DNA from: Halomonas sp. DQ26W
GTDB taxonomy: Bacteria > Pseudomonadota > Gammaproteobacteria > Pseudomonadales > Halomonadaceae
Reading direction: 5' to 3'
Assembly: GCF_003339685.1 (NCBI RefSeq)
Contig: NZ_QPKI01000017.1
Location: forward strand, 1-64,000
Length of the DNA: 64,000 bases
Part shown: piece by piece, positions 1 to 7,140 of the stretch
How the letters are laid out: each line of letters starts with the position of its first letter
Numbering within the stretch: the first letter of the stretch is position 1
Program-made: the position numbers and the translations under genes
Notes under the pieces: generated by a model
What the model saw: only the letters and a program-made list of their open reading frames with translations
Told to the model about the DNA's origin: nothing
The model's database searches: none

Positions 1-39
1 CACCACGGCTTGTCGGCGCTCCTCGGAGTAACGAGGCAT
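1..39 (-). CDS. Transposase orfA start (partial, IS3-like)
   Basis: Only 13 codons are inside the window: MPRYSEERRQAVV. This resembles the start of IS3-type OrfA proteins, which bind the IS ends through an N-terminal helix-turn-helix. A good ribosome binding site (AAAGGAG) stands about 7 bases before the ATG at 39. The gene continues beyond the left edge, so function cannot be confirmed here. Confidence 0.5.
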   Translation of the reverse strand, partial: MPRYSEERRQAVV

Positions 40-110
40 GAGTGTCTCCTTTCGCCCCCTGATCGGTTTATAAGAACAGGCTATCAGAGGGTACGACACT
101 CATCCTGACA
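1..110. mobile_element. End of an insertion sequence (IS3-like), running off the left edge
   Basis: The BCCT carrier reading frame on the minus strand is normal up to about position 112 and then meets foreign sequence with a stop at 100-102. Read on the minus strand, the foreign part starts near 110 with TGTCAGGATGAG and leads through a ribosome binding site into a transposase-like start at 39. This is the layout of an IS left end: terminal repeat, short leader, first transposase frame. IS3 family is inferred from the start of the protein. The other end and any target duplication lie outside the window. Confidence 0.6.
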
Positions 111-612
111 CTGGGGGGCCGACCACGGCAAACAGTCCCCAACCATGCAATCCCCAATGAAAGATGGAGATTCGCATCGCCACTTGGGCCGCCTCGACGC
201 CCATTGCCTGCGAATCGCTGACGAAGGGGGTGCTTTGGAAGTGATAGATCGGTTCAGCAATACTCCAGAACAGGATGCCGATGCCGATGCCGGCCCCAAA
301 TAGCATTGAGAACCAGGCGAAATTGCTGAATTCAGGGCGTTCTCCCACTTTGCCTAAGCGTATATCCCCGTACCTACTGAAGATGATATATACCGAAAAA
401 AATAGAACAAGACTTATCAGGGCAATGTAATACCAGCTGAATGCAGAGGTGATAAATTGATTGGCGGCACTATAGATGGAGCTTGCACGATCTGGGGCTA
501 TGACGGTGAAAATAACAAAAGCTATGGTGAGCAGGGCCGATCCCAATAGCATGATGGGATGAACGCCGGCGAGCAATACGGATTTTTGCACAGAGTCTTT
601 ATAGTTATTCAT
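100..612 (-). pseudogene. BCCT-family transporter, 5' part only, cut by an IS (dddT-like)
   Basis: The 170-residue frame is the N-terminal third of a betaine/carnitine/choline transporter, a family whose members have about 500 residues and 12 membrane helices. Visible are the first membrane helices, the stretch FGAGIGIGILFWSIAEP and FHWGLHGWGLFAVVG. The frame leaves the family after the latter and ends in four or five IS-derived residues. The ATG at 612 is preceded by AAAAGGAGAA, so the start is genuine. The gene is divergent from dddD. In Halomonas and Marinomonas DMSP loci a BCCT carrier named DddT sits beside dddD and imports DMSP, so this is very likely the same carrier, now broken. The 3' part may survive left of the window. 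Naming as dddT is inference from context. Confidence 0.8.
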
Positions 613-1056
613 GATGCACGGTTCTCCTTTTTTCCTTGGTGAGGCGATTTTCGTAGCGTGCTTCTTCCAATTTCAGGATATTGGTATGTATTTTTTTGAT
701 TTGGGAGATTTTTAATGAATTGTGTGAGCGTCCGGAGCGCTTAAGGGTAAGGCTTGGTGTGCATTCTTGTGAAGAGCGGCTTGGGTGGCAAGCAACAAAA
801 AAATGCCCTGAGGGCAAGAAAAATTTATGCGTGTGGCATGAGCACAGTGGGTGAGTAGTTTTGCTGCTCTCTACTGCTGTGTTGTCCAGACATCAAAAAA
901 CTTATGCCTAAGGGTTGTTTATTATTGTTGGCTGTTTTTGGTTGCAAAATTTAGCATCGCTATTGTCGAGTCAGGCGAGGAGAGATGTTGCTCAATGCTC
1001 CATTGTCTGAAAGTTCCCAAAGATAATTCGATCACGTTTTTAGAGAACAAGTCATC
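613..1056. promoter_or_regulatory. Divergent control region between dddT-like gene and dddD
   Basis: No convincing gene lies in these 444 bases, which are clearly richer in A+T than the flanking genes. Known dddD loci are DMSP-induced through a LysR-type regulator (DddR), so operators are expected here, but I could not single out a site. A small GC hairpin (TGCCC-TCA-GGGCA) followed by seven T on the minus strand at about 797-812 looks like a leftward terminator or attenuator ahead of the carrier gene. The two short frames inside (605-817 minus, 851-1060 plus) have no protein-like character. Confidence 0.4.
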
Positions 1057-3570
1057 ATGAAAAACTGCAAGCAGCTTCCCTTAGCCGGAATCCGTGTCAT
1101 TGATTTCGGTCAGCAGATTGCCGGACCAGCCACGGCCATGGTGCTGGCCGATCTCGGTGCAACCGTGGTGCATGTTGATCCTCCGCAGGGTCCTCAGTGG
1201 AATCATCCAGCGAATGCGGTCCTAAATAGAAATAAACTCTGCCTAGCCCTGGACATGAACACGCCAGCTGGCCTGGAGCAGGCCTTGGCATTGATCGCCA
1301 AGGCCGATGTCGTTATCGAAAGCTTCCGACCAGGGGTAATGCAACGGTTGGGCGTGGATTTCACCCGGCTCCAGGCCGAGCGGCCGGAACTGGTCACGCT
1401 GTCGATGCCGGGGTTTGCCAGCAATGACCAGTTGCGGCGTGAATGGAAGGCTACGGAAGCGGTGGTCGCGGCGACTTCGGGGGCCTTTACTGACATGGGT
1501 TTCAATCGAGTGCTGATGGGGCTCAATCCTAGCTTCTCTCCACTGCCTCTGGGCTCCGCCTATGCGACTACTCTGGCCGCCAGTGCGGTGGTGATGGCGC
1601 TGCTGGAGCGCGAGAAGACAGGGCGCGGCGACGTCATCGAAGTGCCCATCGCAGCGGCGCTGATGGAAGGGCTGTCTTACAACTCCATCGTTATCGATGG
1701 TTTGCCCGATCGTTACAAGACCATGCGTGAGGAAGAAATCGAGTACCGGAAAGCCAATGGTATTCCGATGGATGTCAGTTATACCGATTTGCAGGAGTAT
1801 CTGGATCCCTTCTACCGCACATATGAATGTGCAGATGGGCGTATGTTCTACTGTGTGTGCCCATCGCATCGCAATCACGCACGTCGAGCCCTCGAGGCAT
1901 TGGGGCTTTATGATGAGCTTGTGGCTGAAGGGCTGCCTGAGGTCGAGGATTTTCACCTGCCGGTCAGCGAATGGGAGGAGGAAACTTCCATTGGCGTGTA
2001 CCCGCTGCCCAAGAAGTGGGCCGACATCATCTCAGCCAAGATGAAGAAAGCTTTTCTCACCAAGACATCCGCCGAATGGGGAGCCATCTTCGGAAAGAAT
2101 GGCATTCCTGGTGCGCCACATCGTACCACTCAGGAGTGGGTCAACGACGAGCATACCAACGCTGCTGGCCTGATCATCGAGGTCGACGACCCCGAGTTCG
2201 GCTGCATGAAGCAGCCAGGACCGATCGTATGGCTGGAAAGCTGTGGCGAAGAGATGCTGACGCCGCAACCCAGACGACAAGTCAGCTTCGAGGAGGTACT
2301 GGCAGAACTGAGTGCCGTCGCGGCGCAGGAGACAATCACTCACCCGCTGGGCACAGATATCGAACCGGTTCGTCGCCAAGGTTGGCTCCACGGGTTGCGG
2401 GTTCTGGATTTGACCAATGTTATCGCGGGCCCACATTCCACCGCCTTCCTGACCCGATTCGGTGCCGAAGTAATCAAGCTGGATCCGGTCAAGCCGCTCT
2501 ACGATCCGCTGATCGGTACGCTGTTTACCTTCCAGACCGGCATGGGCAAGCGAAGCGCACTCGTCGACATCATGGGCAGCGAAGGCCGGGAAGTCTTCAA
2601 CCAGCTGGTGAAGAGTGTCGACATGGTGGTGATCAACGCGCCGGAGCGCCAGATGAAACCACTGGGCCTCGATCACGACAGTCTGCAGGCGATCAATCCA
2701 GGGGTGCTATTCTGCCGCCTGGATTGTCTCGGCGGCCCGCGCAGTGGGCCGAAGTCGGACTACATCGGTTATGACGATATTGTTCAGGCGAACAGCGGAA
2801 TCATGAGCCGGTTTGGTGGACCAGACACGCCGGAAGAGCACGCTCACCTAGGCACGCTGGACGTCAATTGCGGTTTCGCCGCCGGCCTGGGCATGGCAGT
2901 TGCGCTCTACCATAAGCACAAGACTGGTGAGGTGACCCGCGTCAGGACATCGCTGTCGGCGGTCACAAACCTGGCTCAAATTCCCTTTGCCTTCGACTAT
3001 GCGGGGCGAGGCCCCTTCGACGAGCCGTCCGGCCGGGAAGCACTGGGTTATCATGAACTCTCGCATTTTTATTCAACCAGTGACGGCTGGATCTATCTGG
3101 ATTCGAGCCGTGCCGAGTTGCCCCGGTTGGAATGCGTTGAGGGACTGGAGGGAATTGGCGAGATCGACAACATCGCTGACTTCCTCACGAAGGCTTTCCG
3201 ACAGGCTCCGTCGGCGTACTGGGTCGAGGTTCTGCACGCGGCTGATATTGCCGTAGCGCAACCGCTGGGCATTGAGGACCTTAGGGCCGAGTACAGCCGT
3301 GAGGCGGATGGTCGAATGGGGACCGACAAGGGTAGCTACGCTTTCTCGATCTATGCTAATCACCCCAGCGGTCACTGCATTACGCAGATCGATCACTATT
3401 CGATTCGACCAGCGCATGCGCAGATCCTGGCACCGACGCAAACAGAGAGGTTCGGTGCCTCGACCCGCTCGATTCTGGCAAGCCTGGGGTATGGCGAGGG
3501 GGAAATCGACTCGATGATAAAGCGAGAGATTGCCGCTGAGGGGTGGGGGCGTGAGTTCCTGCCGAGCTGA
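1057..3570 (+). CDS. dddD: DMSP acyl-CoA transferase/lyase DddD
   Basis: The 837-residue protein is a fusion of two class III (CaiB/BaiF) CoA-transferase domains, roughly residues 1-420 and 440-837, the length and build of DddD. DddD attaches CoA from acetyl-CoA to dimethylsulfoniopropionate and cleaves it to dimethyl sulfide and 3-hydroxypropionyl-CoA in the cytoplasm. The second half carries LGTLDVNCGF, and the Asp there is residue 602, the position reported as catalytic for DddD. The matching place in the first half is PLPLGSAYA with Ser167, so that half is probably non-catalytic. The neighbour on the other strand is a broken BCCT carrier of the DddT kind, which supports the assignment. 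The gene stands alone: no dddA, dddB, dddC or dddR follows. The ribosome binding site before the ATG is weak. Confidence 0.93.
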   Translation: MKNCKQLPLAGIRVIDFGQQIAGPATAMVLADLGATVVHVDPPQGPQWNHPANAVLNRNKLCLALDMNTPAGLEQALALIAKADVVIESFRPGVMQRLGVDFTRLQAERPELVTLSMPGFASNDQLRREWKATEAVVAATSGAFTDMGFNRVLMGLNPSFSPLPLGSAYATTLAASAVVMALLEREKTGRGDVIEVPIAAALMEGLSYNSIVIDGLPDRYKTMREEEIEYRKANGIPMDVSYTDLQEYLDPFYRTYECADGRMFYCVCPSHRNHARRALEALGLYDELVAEGLPEVEDFHLPVSEWEEETSIGVYPLPKKWADIISAKMKKAFLTKTSAEWGAIFGKNGIPGAPHRTTQEWVNDEHTNAAGLIIEVDDPEFGCMKQPGPIVWLESCGEEMLTPQPRRQVSFEEVLAELSAVAAQETITHPLGTDIEPVRRQGWLHGLRVLDLTNVIAGPHSTAFLTRFGAEVIKLDPVKPLYDPLIGTLFTFQTGMGKRSALVDIMGSEGREVFNQLVKSVDMVVINAPERQMKPLGLDHDSLQAINPGVLFCRLDCLGGPRSGPKSDYIGYDDIVQANSGIMSRFGGPDTPEEHAHLGTLDVNCGFAAGLGMAVALYHKHKTGEVTRVRTSLSAVTNLAQIPFAFDYAGRGPFDEPSGREALGYHELSHFYSTSDGWIYLDSSRAELPRLECVEGLEGIGEIDNIADFLTKAFRQAPSAYWVEVLHAADIAVAQPLGIEDLRAEYSREADGRMGTDKGSYAFSIYANHPSGHCITQIDHYSIRPAHAQILAPTQTERFGASTRSILASLGYGEGEIDSMIKREIAAEGWGREFLPS

Positions 3571-3679
3571 GGTTGGCGTTCTCCAAGGAGCGATGGATTG
3601 AGCAACCATGGCCCTGTTTGTTGTGATCGATTGGCTTCTATGGATGCGTTTCTTTCGGGCACAACTACTGGCTTTTATA

Positions 3680-4165
3680 GGCTCTTCGTCGGTGGGTGTA
3701 GAATTCGCCCCCGGCGTTGGGCCACGATAGAGCCTCCACAATGACAGGAGGCATGGCATGGACGGGACTCAGATTATGACTCTCGGCCTGGGTCTGGAAG
3801 CGCCCTGGATTCTCAAGGACCAGCACCTGGATACCTTCGTGTCGCCCCATCGCCTTGATCTCTATGTTGAGGCCGAGCGAGCCAGCCTCTGCCCCTGCCC
3901 CGAGTGCCGCGCACCAAGTGTCCCAAGCATGGCGTCAAGCGCATCGAAGTGCCTTGGGTGCGGTCTGGCAGCGACTTTACCCTGCTGTTCGAGCAGGCGG
4001 CATTTCGCTGGTCAAAGAGATGCCGGTGCTGGCCGTCTCTCGGCAACTGGAAATCTCCGACAAGCGCCTGTGGTGCATCGTGTACCACTACGTGGGGCGC
4101 ATGCTGGGTGAGCTGGATCTGTCCAGCGTGGCCACCGTCGGCGTGGATGAAACGGCCTCCCGGTA
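3680..4165 (+). pseudogene. ISL3-family transposase remnant, frameshifted and truncated
   Basis: A likely IS left end starts at 3680 (GGCTCTTCGTCGG). The transposase begins with the ATG at 3758 and reads about 48 codons including the zinc-finger residues CPCPECRAP. Near 3904 the homology jumps frame to VPRTKCPKHGVKR, implying an internal deletion, and near 4008 it jumps again to SLVKEMPVLAVSRQLEISD, ending with VGVDETASR at about 4160. That last motif carries the first Asp-Glu of the ISL3 catalytic region. Everything after it is lost where an IS21-type end begins. Three frames and a missing C-terminus make it non-functional. Confidence 0.8.
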
Positions 4166-4775
4166 TGCGGCGTCAACAACTTTGACCGGTCGGCGACGAT
4201 TAAAATGACCGGTTGGGTGGGGTGTTGTCGTCACCCTGACGACGCGACCTTTCCTCCTTTTAGTTGACGTTGATAAGCGCGTTTCCGGTAGCTTTCTCCG
4301 CTCAGCTCCATCAGCGTGGCGTGGTGTACCAACCGGTCGATGGCGGCCACCGCCATCATGCTGTCGGGGAAGATGCTGTCCCAGGCGCTAAACGGCTGGT
4401 TGGCGGTGATGATCAACACCGCATACTTGTCGAGCTTGGTCAACGCGTCGCTCAACCGCAGAGCTTGCTTGGCGGCCTGCAGTTCCTGCACCAGGCTCGA
4501 TGCCGTGGTGTAGCGGACTCGGTAGCCCTGGTTGATCAGTGCATGGCCCAAGCCGGCGGCCACATGGCTCTTGCCCACGCCGGAGGGGCCGAACAGCAGC
4601 AGGTTGTAAGCCTGGTCGACCCACTGGGTGTCGCCTGCAAGGGCGGTCAGCTGCCGGCGGTGGTCGGCTGAGACGGAGTCGAACTCAAAGGTCTCCAGCG
4701 TCTTGCCCACCGGCAGCCGAGCCTCCTTGAGGTGGCGGACCAGGCGGCGCCGCTCACGCTCGGCTAGCTCGTGCT
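4166..4775 (-). mobile_element. IS21-family remnant inserted in the ISL3 remnant
   Basis: The sequence following the ISL3 break at about 4166 contains two copies of TGACCGGT 25 bases apart (about 4181 and 4206), as expected of the multiple terminal repeats of IS21 elements. The istB remnant follows on the minus strand up to about 4770. No istA is present, and the upstream side joins unrelated cupredoxin sequence, so only one end of the element survives. Confidence 0.65.
4231..4770 (-). pseudogene. IstB-like ATPase of IS21, truncated and internally deleted
   Basis: IstB is the AAA+ ATPase that helps the IS21 transposase choose targets. Here the Walker A motif GPSGVGKSH is intact, and the C-terminal part (ITANQPFSAWDSIFPDS onward) is well kept. 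The first 40-50 residues of the family are missing: recognisable homology starts at ELAERERRRL near 4770. Between LDKYAVLI and ITANQPF about 30 residues are gone, removing the Walker B DD motif. The frame stays open across the deletion and runs on into unrelated sequence up to 5103, which is chance. The protein cannot be an active ATPase. Confidence 0.85.
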
Positions 4776-4809
4776 GAACGAAATGTACGTTCGGGCTGAA
4801 GGTGCCTAG

Positions 4810-5124
4810 CGGGGAGCACCGATTCATATCGAGGCAAGCGAGTTTCACCTTGTGAATGTTGTAAACAACGGTGTGGTCGCGCACGAGCTGCATTTCGGGC
4901 GGGACGCCGACCCTGAGGCGGGCCTGTATCGCGTCAATCTGTTCGGTCCGGAACGCGAGAGCGAGCAAGCCGCGCACGGATTCCTGAGTGTCGTACTGGA
5001 ACCGGGCGAAAGTGCCTCTCTCCATGTGTGGGTTCCCGAAAGCAAGGCCGGGGAATGGGAGGTGGGGTGTTTCGTTCCCGGGTACTATGAAGCAGGCCAG
5101 CATGCATCCTTGATCATCGAGTGA
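4810..5124 (+). pseudogene. C-terminal fragment of a cupredoxin-like protein
   Basis: The frame reads about 104 codons after a stop at 4807 and has no good start. It contains the pattern HIEASEFH, VAHELHFG and GEWEVGCFVPGYYEAGQ, typical of the last strands of small blue-copper (cupredoxin) domains of periplasmic proteins. The usual ligand set is His, Cys, His and Met; here HEL supplies one His and GCFVPG the Cys, but the usual PGHYEAGM reads PGYYEAGQ, so two ligands are lost. With no signal peptide, no 5' part and an IS remnant abutting it, this looks like a decaying tail. Confidence 0.55.
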
Positions 5125-5536
5125 CGGTAACGAGCGAGCCCGCGCGTTTGTCGCCCCGTGCTATAGCCGGTGCCCTGGCTCACGGCCCCATCGAGTTGCT
5201 CTCGATTGAGGCGTAATCTACTGATTAGTTTAAAATTCGTTTTCAAAATTGGCACTACAAGCGTGTTGCGGCAGTACCGCTGCCATCTGCTGTTCCAGGC
5301 CGGCCACGCGGCTCGGGACCTCCTTCACGACATCGACGACACAAGATCTCGGCTTTCTCATCTTGATTGTCGCTCTTGTCGGACGTCTGCGGGATTTGAT
5401 TTGGCAGGGGCTAAGTGCCGACTTCAGGGGAGACTATAGCCCAGCGGGTTCTGCCGGGCCTATGGGTTTTCGGCGCGCGAGTTATGACAGCCAGTTCAAT
5501 AGGGCTGCCAATGGTGAAGGGGGTGAAAGCACCCCA
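5125..5536. other. Gene-free stretch between cupredoxin remnant and rlpA-like gene
   Basis: No reading frame here looks like a protein. A short minus-strand stretch around 5255-5342 (VDVVKEVPSRVAGLEQQM) could be the end of a lost gene, but it has no start and I do not recognise it. No clear terminator was seen for the minus-strand gene that ends at 5537. Confidence 0.4.
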
Positions 5537-5923
5537 TCACTGCACGGAGGTGACGAGTACCGGAGCGGTTCCGCGGTTGATCATGCCCAGTTCCCTGGCG
5601 GCGCGCTTGGAGAGATCGATGATGCGCCCCTGGACGAAAGGACCGCGGTCGTTGATCAGCACCGTGACCTCGCGGCCATTGTCCGGGCGGGTCACCACGA
5701 CTTCGGTGCCGAATGGCAGGCTCGGGTGGGCGGCTGTCAGCGCCTGCTGGTCGAAGGGCTCGCCGCTGGCGGTCGTCTGCCCCTGGAAGCGGTCGCTGTA
5801 GAAGGATGCTATGCCCTGGTCGATAAGCTCCGGTGTTTCATGGGCCGCTACTTTGCCAACCAGCAACAGGCCTACCAAGCTAACCAGAGCACCTGTCTGG
5901 ATCAGGCGAGTTTGTGTCGCCAT
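5537..5923 (-). CDS. RlpA-like septal ring lytic transglycosylase family protein
   Basis: The 128-residue protein has a short N-terminal signal sequence (hydrophobic residues 9-27, AAHE cleavage region) followed by one double-psi beta-barrel of the RlpA type. Diagnostic are [29 protein letters not shown] and [22 protein letters not shown]. The conserved Asp of NDRGPF is the residue linked to catalysis in RlpA. RlpA proteins cut glycan strands stripped of stem peptides at the septum. This one lacks the C-terminal SPOR domain that brings classical RlpA to the septum and has no lipobox Cys, so it is a short secreted relative. It stands alone. Confidence 0.85.
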   Translation of the reverse strand: MATQTRLIQTGALVSLVGLLLVGKVAAHETPELIDQGIASFYSDRFQGQTTASGEPFDQQALTAAHPSLPFGTEVVVTRPDNGREVTVLINDRGPFVQGRIIDLSKRAARELGMINRGTAPVLVTSVQ

Positions 5924-6072
5924 GTTTCACCTCGTGACTACTGCATCGCGCCGCATAATCGTATCCCACGATCAGGCGCCATGAGTGATTGAGGACGCGG
6001 GCTCATGCTGCACCAGCCTCGCACTCGTCTCAAGCCAGCCCCCAGGCATGTGTTGCCCACCGGAAATCGGTA

Positions 6073-6105
6073 TCCATATGTCACTCGTAAGTTTCCATAT
6101 GTCAC
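6073..6105. repeat. Two 12-bp direct repeats, 21 bp apart, upstream of the rlpA-like gene
   Basis: TCCATATGTCAC occurs exactly twice, at 6073-6084 and 6094-6105. The spacing of two helix turns would place both on the same face of the DNA, as for a regulator bound as two units. They lie about 150-180 bases upstream of the rlpA-like start, on the far side of a terminator from the next gene. Function is inferred only. Confidence 0.5.
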
Positions 6106-6180
6106 AAGATCGCCGACGTTAACAGGGGTTGCCGGCAGGATAGTAGCCGTATTGCCGGCCAGGGGCAACCTGATACGAAA

Positions 6181-6212
6181 ACACCCTGTTGGGCCAAGGC
6201 TCAACAGGGTGT
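6181..6212 (-). terminator. Intrinsic terminator of the gene ending at 6238
   Basis: ACACCCTGTTG pairs perfectly with CAACAGGGTGT, and the pairing can extend inward through GCC/GGC. On the minus strand the stem is followed by TTTT, fitting termination of leftward transcription from the gene at 6238-6549. Confidence 0.75.
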
Positions 6213-6237
6213 GGTAGCTACCTAAGCGTCAACCCCA

Positions 6238-6549
6238 TCAGGACGGGTAATCTTCCTTGTACAGCTCGGCCTTGGCGTCACGCATGACGTCTTCACATGC
6301 CGCTTGCTGGGCGAGCTGGGTCAGCAGGCCCTGGGTGACTTCAAAGCCTTTACCCAGGCAGATGTCGATATCCTGGCGACTTACGTGGGGGGTGACGCTG
6401 CAGTCGATCTTGATCGTCCTTCCGCTGCCATCCAGCTTGTCGGCAAGTTGACGCAATCGCCATGCGATGCGATCTATCCAACTTGACGCTTCTTCCACGC
6501 CTTCATATACGCTAAACGTGCATTGCCACTCAGGTTTATAGATTTTCAT
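6238..6549 (-). CDS. Hypothetical protein, 103 residues
   Basis: I do not recognise a family. The protein is soluble, with no signal peptide or membrane helix, and holds three Cys (residues 10, 50 and 64) and an alternating helix-strand look. Motifs such as DRIAWRLRQLADKLDG suggest an amphipathic helix near residues 26-41. It is monocistronic: a terminator follows at 6181-6212 and the ATG at 6549 is preceded by a GGAGGTTTC ribosome binding site. Codon use fits the neighbours, so it is probably a real gene. Confidence 0.6.
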   Translation of the reverse strand: MKIYKPEWQCTFSVYEGVEEASSWIDRIAWRLRQLADKLDGSGRTIKIDCSVTPHVSRQDIDICLGKGFEVTQGLLTQLAQQAACEDVMRDAKAELYKEDYPS

Positions 6550-6661
6550 ATGAAACCTCCGGGCTGGCTTGGAAAAGTGATCGATCGTGTTTTCTGCTCC
6601 GCATGAGAAAGATAGTACGATGCCACTATATACCCTTTAAGCCGTCAATAAAGTGCAAAGA

Positions 6662-6693
6662 CTGGGAAGCGCCACCATGGTGGCGCTTCCCAG
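6662..6693. terminator. Perfect 32-bp palindrome, probable terminator
   Basis: Sixteen bases starting CTGGGAAGCGCC are followed at once by their exact reverse complement. It lies downstream of the small gene at 6751-6924 and upstream of the gene at 6238-6549. As RNA it would form a very strong hairpin. The T-run after it on the minus strand is poor (GTCTTTGCAC), so a protein-binding palindrome is an alternative. Confidence 0.55.
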
Positions 6694-6750
6694 CTCGGCA
6701 GGCTGACGGCGTGGCGAGGTAACGCCACCCTCAAAGGCCGGTATGCGACG

Positions 6751-6924
6751 CTAGTGGGAGGTGTGGTTGGAGTGACCCTGAAGGGGGGGCGAGGGAGGTC
6801 TACATGCGTTTGCCAGGTAGTCGGCCAAGCCATCAAAGGCGGCACGCTGCAGCTGTGCCTGGTTGGCCCAGAACTGCAGTACTTCGGTTTCAAATGGTTG
6901 AGTTTGTTGCGTTGCAGTGTTCAT
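6751..6924 (-). CDS. Small hypothetical protein, 57 residues
   Basis: This short gene starts with the ATG at 6924 and stops with TAG at 6751. A strong ribosome binding site (AGGAGGGCC) sits 6 bases before the ATG. Residues 11-40 (FETEVLQFWANQAQLQRAAF and onward) would form an amphipathic helix and recall the start of phasin-like granule proteins. The C-terminus is Pro- and His-rich and unlike any family I know. A strong palindrome follows downstream. The ribosome binding site and helix make a real gene likely; the phasin link is weak. Confidence 0.5.
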   Translation of the reverse strand: MNTATQQTQPFETEVLQFWANQAQLQRAAFDGLADYLANACRPPSPPLQGHSNHTSH

Positions 6925-7140
6925 TGCATTGGCCCTCCTGTAGGGACTTCATCATTCAGCCTAGGCGCTTTATTGCTGCAATGCAGCATTGTTTTTGTAA
7001 CCAGATGCTCGAACGCCCCCCCCTGGCCGCGTGGACTGCCAATATTGGGCTCGGTAGCGAGCGGACTGGCACGGGAGTGAGGCGGCAGCGCTCCCGGTTG
7101 GACTGATTGCACTTCTCTGTCCATGGTTAAGGGTATCGGC

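Noticed and set aside
605..1060. Two short frames between the carrier gene and dddD
   Set aside because: Basic or Cys-rich odd composition, no ribosome binding site, no family resemblance; they lie in an A+T-rich control region.
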